Shown: piece after piece, positions 53,859 to 60,661 of the stretch
Numbering within the stretch: position 1 is the first letter of the stretch
Layout: the number at the start of each line of letters is the position of its first letter
Origin: Pontibacter litorisediminis
GTDB taxonomy: Bacteria; Bacteroidota; Bacteroidia; Cytophagales; Hymenobacteraceae
Length of the DNA: 64,000 nt
Direction of reading: 5' to 3'
Assembly (NCBI RefSeq): GCF_029360645.1
Contig: NZ_JARDUA010000002.1
Span: 248,001 to 312,000 of the forward strand
The notes under the pieces: model-generated
Told to the model about the DNA's origin: nothing
Database searches by the model: none
What the model saw: only the letters and a program-made list of their open reading frames with translations
Program-made: the position numbers and the translations under genes

Positions 53859-54200
53859 ATGAGCAGCAACAACAGAAATATCTCGGAAGACCCGAATTCA
53901 AGAAAAGGTGAAGGCGTGAGCGGATTAGGCAAAGGCAAACAGACTGGCCCTGTGGCTGGCGGTGCCGACAATACGCGCGGCGAGAACAAGCCAAGCCATG
54001 AAGGCAGCAGCGGCGGTGCCAAGAAGGGCAAAAATACGGATGGCAGAAGAGACGAGGTAACGCCACAGGACCCGCACGCGAACCTGACCACGACCTCCCG
54101 TGGCGCCGACAGCACAGATAAGGAGTTCCGCAACGACCAGCCTAACTCCAGCACCCTCAAGAGCCACAAAAGCAGTGCAGATATCAAGAAGAAGAAATAG
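53859..54200 (+). CDS. Hydrophilic disordered hypothetical protein
   Basis: A 113-aa protein with no hydrophobic segments, rich in Gly, Lys, Ser, Asn, Asp and Thr (ISEDPNSRKGEGVSGLGKGKQTGPVAGGADNTRGENKPSHEG). It ends in a run of lysines (SADIKKKK). It looks like a stress- or desiccation-related hydrophilin-type protein, but no motif repeats are definite. A terminator follows 24 bp after the stop, which supports a real transcript. Function unknown. Confidence 0.6.
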   Translation: MSSNNRNISEDPNSRKGEGVSGLGKGKQTGPVAGGADNTRGENKPSHEGSSGGAKKGKNTDGRRDEVTPQDPHANLTTTSRGADSTDKEFRNDQPNSSTLKSHKSSADIKKKK

Positions 54201-54224
54201 CTTCATACTTCACATGAAACAGCG

Positions 54225-54250
54225 AAGGCCCGGTAAATCCGGGCCTTTTG
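54225..54250 (+). terminator. Terminator after the hydrophilic protein gene
   Basis: A stem AAGGCCCGG (54225-54233) with CCGGGCCTT (54239-54247), a 5-nt loop and a TT tail; it lies between converging genes. Confidence 0.82.
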
Positions 54251-54277
54251 CTTTTATAGTATCCTTTACCGAAAGGG

Positions 54278-55669
54278 CTACTTGAGCTCATCCAGCACCA
54301 GGTACATCTTCTTGACAAGCGCGGAGGCCGAGCCGTTGTAGTTGTTCACGATAAAGGAAAAGACATACTCCTTGCCGTCCTTGCCTTTATGATAGCCGCA
54401 GAAGCCTTTGACGCCGCGTATGGTGCCGCTTTTCATTTTCATGCCGTTAAACACGGGCAGCGAAGTATAAAAACTTTTATACCAGGGCTGTGCCTGGGCG
54501 TGCTGCAGCAGCTGCACCTGCGCATGGGTGGTTACGCGGTTCAGCGGCGACAGCCCCGAGCCGTCCACCATGCTCAACTCTGTTTCCGGCAGGCCGCGCT
54601 GTTTCCAGAAAGCACGGATCTCCTGCAGGCCGTTACCCGTCTGGCTGTCGGAGGTATGCTTGTAGGCAATGGTTTTCACCAGCGCTTCGCCGTAGAGGTT
54701 GATGCTCTTGCGGTTGAACCAGTAGATGATGCTATCCAGCGGCGGGGAGGTAACGGTATGGAAAACAGTATAGCCAGAAGGCAACGGGGCATTGTGCTCT
54801 ACCGGCTGCTTCGGCAGCTTGATACCCAGCGTCTGCAAGGTATCGGACAGGGTGCTCACAAACTGCCGTGCCGCAGAGGGCATGGCGCCCGAAATTTTGA
54901 AGCTGCTCTCGTTTACCGGGATAGTGCCCCGTATGGTGGCCGATGGCGCACTCAACGGAAAGTAGATGTAGGCATTGTCGCCGGTGCCGGCCGCGGCCGA
55001 AGTCAGCTCAGAGCGCAGGCCATAGCCATTCAGTTCCGGCACTGTCTTCACGATCGCCACCGGGTCGCCTATACTTGGGCCCGATTTAAGGATAACGTCG
55101 TATTGGTTTTCACGCCAGTTCAGTTTGGCCGAACCGGCGCCGTAATAGTTGGCGATATCCTGCCACATCCAGCCGTCCGGCACGGTCTCATCGTTCCAGC
55201 TATGGTTGGCCACCGTTACCTGTTTAAAGGATTTTATACCTGTCCGCTGCAGGGATTTAGTAACTCCGGCCAGCACACGGTCTTCTTTGGTTTCGGCCCA
55301 GCGCCAGCTGCCAAAGGTAGGATCGCCGGAAGGAAGTATGACGAGCTCGTTGTTGCCCTTGTTTTTGCGGTAGGCAAGCTGTGTCTCATACCTGAAATCC
55401 TTGCCCAATAGCTCATAAGCGCTGATGCTGGTGATGACCTTTTGGGTGGAGGCAGGCGCCAACCCGATCCGGCTGTTGCGGTCGAAGACCACCTCGCCGG
55501 TTTTAGCGTCTGTGATGTAGAGGGAGGCAATAGCATTTTGCAGCTGCGGGTCCTGCTCAAATTTACTGTAGGCGGCCGCCAGTTTTTGCGGCACCGTCTG
55601 CGACCAGGCAACGGTTTGGAGCAACAGACAGGCCAGCACAAGTATGGCTTTAGGTGTAAAGGTTTTCAT
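54278..55669 (-). CDS. dacB: D-alanyl-D-alanine carboxypeptidase/endopeptidase (PBP4 family)
   Basis: A 463-aa periplasmic peptidase that trims or cleaves peptidoglycan crosslinks. Sec signal (KAILVLACLLLQTVAWSQ). The active-site SxxK is at 74-77 (APASTQKV), the SxN-type motif in DGSGLSPLNRV, and the KTG-like MKSGTIRGVKGFCGY. A large insert domain (about 85-270) is typical of the PBP4/DacB family. I start at 55669 (the second Met). No operon partner; a terminator for the next gene lies upstream of it. Confidence 0.92.
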   Translation of the reverse strand: MKTFTPKAILVLACLLLQTVAWSQTVPQKLAAAYSKFEQDPQLQNAIASLYITDAKTGEVVFDRNSRIGLAPASTQKVITSISAYELLGKDFRYETQLAYRKNKGNNELVILPSGDPTFGSWRWAETKEDRVLAGVTKSLQRTGIKSFKQVTVANHSWNDETVPDGWMWQDIANYYGAGSAKLNWRENQYDVILKSGPSIGDPVAIVKTVPELNGYGLRSELTSAAAGTGDNAYIYFPLSAPSATIRGTIPVNESSFKISGAMPSAARQFVSTLSDTLQTLGIKLPKQPVEHNAPLPSGYTVFHTVTSPPLDSIIYWFNRKSINLYGEALVKTIAYKHTSDSQTGNGLQEIRAFWKQRGLPETELSMVDGSGLSPLNRVTTHAQVQLLQHAQAQPWYKSFYTSLPVFNGMKMKSGTIRGVKGFCGYHKGKDGKEYVFSFIVNNYNGSASALVKKMYLVLDELK

Positions 55670-55747
55670 AGCCAAAAAGTAAGCATTTTAGCGGATTTAT
55701 ACCTACCCCTCCCTCTGATTTAGCTCCATAAGCCACGCTAAAACAAA

Positions 55748-55779
55748 AACAGCCGCCTGTTTTATGGCAGGCGGCTGTT
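55748..55779 (-). terminator. Terminator of the second disordered-protein gene
   Basis: A 12-bp perfect stem (AACAGCCGCCTG / CAGGCGGCTGTT) with an 8-nt loop, then TTTTGTTTT on the minus strand. Confidence 0.82.
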
Positions 55780-55867
55780 CAGATTCATACGCTAAAGTAT
55801 AAATGCCAGTGAAAATCGGCCTAAGCCTTAAATGACAAATCAGGCTTGGCTACTCCTAATTCTTGGC

Positions 55868-56569
55868 TTACCAGTTCTGGTGCCGGTTGCTGTTGCGCTC
55901 GTTGTAGCGGCGGCCTTCCTCCTCGCGGTAACCACGGTTACCGTAGGCGCTGCGCATGCGGTCTTCGTCGCGGTTGTTGTAGCCGGTAGCGCCGTAGCCT
56001 GTGCCGCCAAAGTCGCGGTAGCCGCGGTCGTAGCCGTAGTTTTCGCGGCGCTCATTGCCATAGCCCTGGTTGCCCTGGTAGCTGTCGTCGTAGCGGCGCT
56101 GATAGCCGCGGTTATCGCGGTTTCTGTTCTCGTTAATGTAGCCGCCGTCGCTGGTGCGGCCAAAGCTGTCGCTGAAGCGCTGGTCGCGGTTGCGGTAATG
56201 TTCCGAGTCGCCGTAGGCATCGTACTGCCTGCTGTCGGACCAGTTGTTTCTGTCGTGCTGTGTAAAGTGTGGCCCTTCCTGGCCAGACAAGCCGTAGTAG
56301 GAGTGGCCGTAAGCAGAGCCTCCGCCCTCGTAGCTTCCGCCTTCGCCGTAGCGGGTGCCGTGGCTCATGTCACCGTAGGCGCGGGCCGAGTTGGAGGTGT
56401 ATTCTCCGCGGCGGCGCTCGTCACGCGCCTGCCTGTCGCTGCCGTAGCTTCCTTCGGCATTGTAGCGCGAGAGGCTGTTCCGGTTGCCGGTCAGCGGGTT
56501 GCCATGCTCGTCAAAATCAGCGTAATGGTTCTTGCGTTGGCGGTTGTTGTTTTCATCGTATCTGTTCAT
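55868..56569 (-). CDS. Tyr/Arg/Asn/Gly-rich disordered protein
   Basis: A 233-aa protein with almost no aliphatic residues. It starts MNRYDENNNRQRKNHYADFDEHGNPLTGNRNSL and has many Tyr/Arg/Asp/Gly mini-repeats (RGYQRRYDDSYQGNQGYGNERRENYGYDRGYRDFGG). Like the protein at 27606-28454 it begins MNR, lacks a signal peptide, and has alternating Tyr and Arg 'stickers'. The two are probably compositional relatives rather than close homologs. Condensate-forming RNA-binding is a guess from composition alone. It has its own terminator. Confidence 0.7.
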   Translation of the reverse strand: MNRYDENNNRQRKNHYADFDEHGNPLTGNRNSLSRYNAEGSYGSDRQARDERRRGEYTSNSARAYGDMSHGTRYGEGGSYEGGGSAYGHSYYGLSGQEGPHFTQHDRNNWSDSRQYDAYGDSEHYRNRDQRFSDSFGRTSDGGYINENRNRDNRGYQRRYDDSYQGNQGYGNERRENYGYDRGYRDFGGTGYGATGYNNRDEDRMRSAYGNRGYREEEGRRYNERNSNRHQNW

Positions 56570-56675
56570 AGCGTCAGTTCATTTTAGGTTGTATACTTCC
56601 CCTAATAACGCAGCGAGCGGATACTTGTTCCTTTAACACGGTCTCCCCTTCTCCAGCCAAGTTTATACTTTGGCG

Positions 56676-57233
56676 CTAGAGCTTGTGCAACTGGAAGTAG
56701 CCCAGATGCATTTCGTCTTCTGCCGCGTTGTCTGTTTTAGAAACCTGCAGGCTATACTTTTGCTTCACGGCCTCCGGCAGGATATCCTCCACTTTATAGA
56801 GGTCATCCACATCCACGCCAAACTTATCATCGATGTGCGAGGTGGCGCCTTTAAAGCCGGTGTGCTTGTAAAAAGCAGTTTGCTTGGCCTGCTTCACGGC
56901 ACCGGCGGTATCTTCGGCCACGGCCAGCATCTTGTAGTGGAACTCGTCGAACTCGTTCGGCTTATACCCGCCCAGGTTCAGAAAAAAAAGCTTTTCCGCC
57001 GCTTCGGCGGCCTCCTGCTTGGGCACTACCGTGATGCGATAGCCGTTTACGTGCGTTACCTCGCGCCAGGCATCTACGTGTATGTCGCCCTTTGCCTCAG
57101 GCCAGAAAGCCTTGATCTCCGGTACCAGGTCTTTTACCGTTTCGGCCACGCTGAAGAAGATGTCGTGCTGCTCGGTGTTTCTGCCGGCGGGCGTGCAGCC
57201 CAGCATCAGCATAAAGAGTTTCGGTGTTTGCAT
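56676..57233 (-). CDS. DUF1543 domain protein
   Basis: A 185-aa protein. The start MQTPKLFMLMLGCTPAGRNTEQHDIFFSV and the following VPEIKAFWPEAKGDIHVDAWREVTHVNGYRITVV are typical of DUF1543. A second half (FDEFHYKMLAVAEDTAGAVKQAKQTAFYKHTGF) resembles the tandem repeat arrangement of the family. No signal peptide or membrane helix. The ATG at 57231-57233 matches the family start. Function unknown. Confidence 0.85.
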   Translation of the reverse strand: MQTPKLFMLMLGCTPAGRNTEQHDIFFSVAETVKDLVPEIKAFWPEAKGDIHVDAWREVTHVNGYRITVVPKQEAAEAAEKLFFLNLGGYKPNEFDEFHYKMLAVAEDTAGAVKQAKQTAFYKHTGFKGATSHIDDKFGVDVDDLYKVEDILPEAVKQKYSLQVSKTDNAAEDEMHLGYFQLHKL

Positions 57234-57264
57234 GCCGCAAGATAAGCAGAAGCAGTGGCAAAAA

Positions 57265-57298
57265 ATAAGCTCATGAGGCTTTACCCTCATGAGCTTAT
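57265..57298 (-). terminator. Terminator of the sigma/anti-sigma/DUF4097 operon
   Basis: A perfect 14-bp stem (57265-57278 with 57285-57298) and a 6-nt loop, then TTTTTT on the minus strand, 59 bp after the DUF4097 stop. Confidence 0.88.
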
Positions 57299-57356
57299 CT
57301 CCTCACACCGCACTTGTTATACTTCCTAAAGTACCGTAAAGGCTGCGGCCGGGTTT

Positions 57357-58190
57357 TTACTTGCCGCTCTTCCGGATGTAGATGTTGCCGTTCATACTTT
57401 TCACCATGATCTCGGCACCGCCGCCGTTCACCTTGCCCGTCACGAAGTTGGCCGTGCTCACCCGGTATACGCCTCCCTCTGTTCTGGCGCCGGACTTTAC
57501 CTGTGCCGGCTTGGTGTCTTTCGTGAGGTCGAAATCCGTGTATATCTCCCCTCTGTCGGAATTCAACTTGGCAGTGAATTTTGAACCCGCCGGCATGGTA
57601 ACGTCCACGTCGCCGTTCAGGGTAGAGAAGGCCATGGGCGACTTGTTATCCCACTTCAGGAAGTTAGCCTTTACTTTGCCGTTGGTGGTGTTGGCCAGCG
57701 CGTTGCCCGACACGTTCTCCAGCGTGATCGGTCCGTTCACGTTGTCCAGCTCAAAATTGCCGTTCACGTTGCGCACCAGAATCTCGCCATTGTTCACGGT
57801 CGAGAGTTTCAGGCTGAAGTTCTGCGGCACCTGTATCTCCAGGTTCACAATGCGGTTCATCGCCTCCGATAATACCTCCACGTTGTTGTTATGCTCTTCC
57901 ACCGTAATGCCCAGGCTGGTGTTGGCAATTCTCCTCAGGCCGCCTACCTCCTCACTTGCCCTTTCTCGCCCCTGCCGCCTGGCGTCTCTTTCCCCCAGGC
58001 TGGCTTTGATCACCACCTCTTTGGCCTTCGTGCCCGTCACCCGGATCGCGCCGGAAATAAGCCCTACTTCCAGGGTGCCGGCTTCGTTGGGCTTAGTCAG
58101 GGGCACTACAATTTCTTCGGTTGTACTACTTTGGGCAAAGCCGTATGTGCTCATAACCAAAAGTAGTAATACAAGTATGCTGCGTTTCAT
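57357..58190 (-). CDS. DUF4097-family beta-helix protein (2)
   Basis: A 277-aa secreted protein. Signal peptide (MKRSILVLLLLVMSTYGFAQ). The mature domain has successive short strands such as VLSEAMNRIVNLEIQVPQNFSLKLSTVNNGEILVRNVNGNFELDNVNGPITLENVSGNALANTTNGKVKANF, the 'x-V-x-N-x-N-G' turns of DUF4097/DUF4098 beta-helix proteins. Last gene of the sigma operon, 45 bp after the other DUF4097 gene. Probably an envelope component or ligand related to the sigma response; function is not known. Confidence 0.85.
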   Translation of the reverse strand: MKRSILVLLLLVMSTYGFAQSSTTEEIVVPLTKPNEAGTLEVGLISGAIRVTGTKAKEVVIKASLGERDARRQGRERASEEVGGLRRIANTSLGITVEEHNNNVEVLSEAMNRIVNLEIQVPQNFSLKLSTVNNGEILVRNVNGNFELDNVNGPITLENVSGNALANTTNGKVKANFLKWDNKSPMAFSTLNGDVDVTMPAGSKFTAKLNSDRGEIYTDFDLTKDTKPAQVKSGARTEGGVYRVSTANFVTGKVNGGGAEIMVKSMNGNIYIRKSGK

Positions 58191-58234
58191 TATGCTGTTT
58201 GTTGTGTTGGTTGAATATGATTCAGGGTAATAAA

Positions 58235-59098
58235 TTAGCCTCTCGCCTTCACGATCACTTTTCCGTTAAAGGTTTTCAGCTCCAGCCTGGCTGCGCCCGC
58301 ACCTGTTTTGAAGGATGCCGCCTGCCCCAGTCTATAAGTAGTACTCGATCCGTCGGAGCTGCTGACCTTCTCCACCTTGGGCGAGAGCTTTTGCAGGTCC
58401 TCCAGGTCGGTATAGAAGTCGCCGTTAAAGGAGCTGAAGTCGATGGTGGCTGAAAGCGCTTTCTGGTACAGCAGCTCAATGTTGCCGTTCAGCGTTTCCA
58501 GCCTCGCCTGCTTTTTTGGGTTCTCGCGGTAACTCACCACCACATTCCCGTTGATGGTTTTGGCGTCCACTTCCGCGGCAATGTTCTCCAGCAGGATCGC
58601 CCCGTTAATGTTAGAGGCCTCAATGTAGTCCGTGGAGATGTTCCGGATCTTGATGTCCCCGTTGTTGATCGTGATCAGGGAGAGGTTCGTGTGCTGCGGC
58701 ACCTTAATGGTGTAGTTGTGGGTAAAGCCGTACTCCAGCTCCCGGTCGATGTTGATTCCCCGGTTGCCTTTTGTGTTTGTTCGGTGGGATTGGATGTAGG
58801 GCGCCTTCAGGTAACTGATGATGCTGTCGCCGCTTACCTTAAACTCCACGCTTAGCTCCTTGGCCTTCTCCAGCCCGTTTGCGGCTTTGGGCCGGATGAT
58901 GCGCTCCACCTCAAACAGCACCTTATCACCGTTGTAGGGCTCCACGTGCACAAAGCCGTCTATGTTCTCCACCTTCAGCACATTGGCCGCCGACTTACGG
59001 GCAAAGCTTAGCTCCCGTACGATCTTCTCGGTGTGGTTCTGCGCCACCAGCCCCAGCCCGTTCAGCAGGAATACCAGCAGCATGATCAAAGACTTCAT
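58235..59098 (-). CDS. DUF4097-family beta-helix protein (1)
   Basis: A 287-aa protein. Signal peptide (KSLIMLLVFLLNGLGLVAQ). The beta-helix section has KVENIDGFVHVEPYNGDKVLFEVERIIRP, VPQHTNLSLITINNGDIKIRNISTDYIEASNINGAILLENIAAEVDAKTINGNVVVSYRENP, and NGNIELLYQ. It is a homolog of the next gene. It lies 15 bp after the anti-sigma gene. Starts with the third Met of the frame (59096-59098), directly before the signal. Confidence 0.85.
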   Translation of the reverse strand: MKSLIMLLVFLLNGLGLVAQNHTEKIVRELSFARKSAANVLKVENIDGFVHVEPYNGDKVLFEVERIIRPKAANGLEKAKELSVEFKVSGDSIISYLKAPYIQSHRTNTKGNRGINIDRELEYGFTHNYTIKVPQHTNLSLITINNGDIKIRNISTDYIEASNINGAILLENIAAEVDAKTINGNVVVSYRENPKKQARLETLNGNIELLYQKALSATIDFSSFNGDFYTDLEDLQKLSPKVEKVSSSDGSSTTYRLGQAASFKTGAGAARLELKTFNGKVIVKARG

Positions 59099-59113
59099 AT
59101 GTTCCATAGTTCT

Positions 59114-59926
59114 TTAGATTAAGACGTTTATACTTTCCTTGATTTTATCTTTCACCTGTTCGTTGGTGTTCTCATCCTGCAGCAGCTGTTTCAGTTGCGG
59201 CACCGCGTTTCGCTCCTGCAGGTCCTGCATCAGGTCGGCCAGCGCAATCTGCACCATCGGCGACTCCTGCTTGTTGATCGACAGGATGAGCTGCTCGCGC
59301 ACCTGAGGGTTGGCGGTGTGCTTTTTCAGGGCCTCTACGGCGGCTAAGCGCACGTTCACGTTGGGGTCATTGTTGAGGGAGTTAAACAGGGCACCGATTA
59401 CTTTCTCGTCGGCATCCACTATCTCGTTGGAGATGTTTACCGCCCGCAGTCGGTCTACCGCGGCCGGCTGCTCTATGAGGGTGGCAAACAGCATCTGCCT
59501 TACCTGGCTCAGTTCCATGGCCAGCATCTGGGTGTCTGTGTTTGGCTGCTGTTGCTGGCTTGGCGAGAAAGCCAGCCAGGCGGCAAAGAAGCCGAAGGCG
59601 AATACCACCAGCGTATAAGCCAGCCGCACAGGGCTCAGCAGGGTCTGCATACTTCGCCACAAATCAGCCCAGGTATACTGTGGCTTTGCCAGCTCCGCCT
59701 GCTCTATTTTGGCAGCCAGCATACGGTTGAACTTCGCCTGCAGGCCGGGGCCTGGCTGCGGGTCCGGCAGCGCGCTCATACTTGTGAAGGTAGCCTGCAG
59801 CGCCTGTAGCTCCTCCTCACGTATCTCCCCGGCCTGCACCAGCGCCTCGAACTCCTTTTGTTGCGCCTCGTCCAGGTTTCCCTCCAGGTAATCCAGGATC
59901 AGCACCTGTTGTCTCTCGTCTCTCAT
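59114..59926 (-). CDS. Membrane anti-sigma factor with HEAT repeats
   Basis: A 270-aa protein. The N-terminus (about 1-85) is an anti-sigma-type zinc-less domain (ILDYLEGNLDEAQQKEFEALVQ). One membrane helix is near 100-120 (LAYTLVVFAFGFFAAWLAF), then a Gln-rich linker. The C-terminal half (about 160-265) has HEAT-like helical pairs (NSLNNDPNVNVRLAAVEALKKHTANPQVREQLILSINKQESPMVQIALADLMQDL). It overlaps the sigma stop by 4 bp. It should hold the ECF sigma at the membrane; the HEAT part may sense a signal outside. Confidence 0.82.
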   Translation of the reverse strand: MRDERQQVLILDYLEGNLDEAQQKEFEALVQAGEIREEELQALQATFTSMSALPDPQPGPGLQAKFNRMLAAKIEQAELAKPQYTWADLWRSMQTLLSPVRLAYTLVVFAFGFFAAWLAFSPSQQQQPNTDTQMLAMELSQVRQMLFATLIEQPAAVDRLRAVNISNEIVDADEKVIGALFNSLNNDPNVNVRLAAVEALKKHTANPQVREQLILSINKQESPMVQIALADLMQDLQERNAVPQLKQLLQDENTNEQVKDKIKESINVLI

Positions 59927-60489
59927 ATGTTTATACCCTTCGCTTGTAGTTTTAGGAAGACCTCCCGCAGGTCGTTTACCGCCCGGAAAACCTTTACTTT
60001 CACATTCGTCTCGGTGCAGTTGTGCAGCGTGGCGATGTCCTTGTACTTGAGTCCCTGTAGCTTGGTGAGCAGCAGCAGCTCCTTCTTGTCCTCGCTCAGC
60101 TGGTCCAGCGCCAGCTCCATGAGCTGCAGGTGCTCTTCCTTCTGCTTGGCCTCCTCCGGCACCGACAGGTCCGGCAGCTTGTCCTGCTTCTGGTCAATGT
60201 CTGTGCTGATGCCCGCACGTTTGGTCTTCTTCAGGTGATCGGCCAGCACGTTGCGGGCCAGGTGGTAAAGCCAGGTGCTGAACTTGCCGTCGCCCCGGAA
60301 CGTGTGGCGGTACTTCAGCACACGCTCAAACACATCCTGCACCAGGTCCTCGCTCAGCTCCGCGTTCCGGGTCATGCGGAAGTAGAAGCCGTACAGGCTT
60401 TTACCGTACCGCTGGAAGAGCAGGCCGAGCTTGTCCAGGTCACCGGCCTTTACCTTGAGCATCAAAGCGTTGTCTGTAAATATGTCCAA
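59923..60489 (-). CDS. ECF sigma factor with likely autoregulated promoter
   Basis: A 188-aa ECF sigma. Sigma-2 is in LGLLFQRYGKSLYGFYFRMTRNAELSEDLVQDVFERVLKYRHTFRGDGKFSTWLYHLARNV; sigma-4 in LDQLSEDKKELLLLTKLQGLKYKDIATLHNCTETNVKVKVFRAVNDL. A frame extends to a TTG at 60609, but that start overlaps the TonB terminator and the promoter motif at 60520-60548, so translation must begin inside; I prefer TTG at 60487-60489 (an ATG at 60460-60462 would be short). First gene of a four-gene operon, overlapping the anti-sigma by 4 bp. Confidence 0.82.
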   Translation of the reverse strand: MDIFTDNALMLKVKAGDLDKLGLLFQRYGKSLYGFYFRMTRNAELSEDLVQDVFERVLKYRHTFRGDGKFSTWLYHLARNVLADHLKKTKRAGISTDIDQKQDKLPDLSVPEEAKQKEEHLQLMELALDQLSEDKKELLLLTKLQGLKYKDIATLHNCTETNVKVKVFRAVNDLREVFLKLQAKGINI

Positions 60490-60519
60490 CTGATCAGGTT
60501 TGGTTTGGTCTTCTATAAT

Positions 60520-60548
60520 GGAAACTGCGGTTTTGGGAAAAGTTACAG
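60520..60548 (-). promoter_or_regulatory. Shared ECF-type promoter motif upstream of the sigma operon
   Basis: On the minus strand, CTGTAACTTTTCCCAAAACC followed by GCAGTTTCC. It aligns with the motif upstream of the TonB receptor (63402-63431) at about 24 of 29 positions. This suggests the sigma regulates its own operon and the receptor. A -10-like ATTATAGA lies about 17 bp on. Confidence 0.62.
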
Positions 60549-60607
60549 GTTTTCTGCCGCTTTTTTTCGGGAAGATTACCCGGCAACTACCCGGTAGCTG
60601 TAAATGC

Positions 60608-60632
60608 AAGCGGGACTCAGAAAGTCCCGCTT
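60608..60632 (-). terminator. Terminator of the TonB receptor gene
   Basis: A 10-bp stem AAGCGGGACT / AGTCCCGCTT with a 5-nt loop, 30 bp after the receptor stop on the minus strand. Confidence 0.75.
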
Positions 60633-60661
60633 GTATCTTAAACTAAAAACACAATGTCCTA

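Noticed and set aside
55832-56587. Ala/Val-rich plus-strand frame of 251 aa
   Set aside because: Same antisense artefact opposite the second disordered protein.
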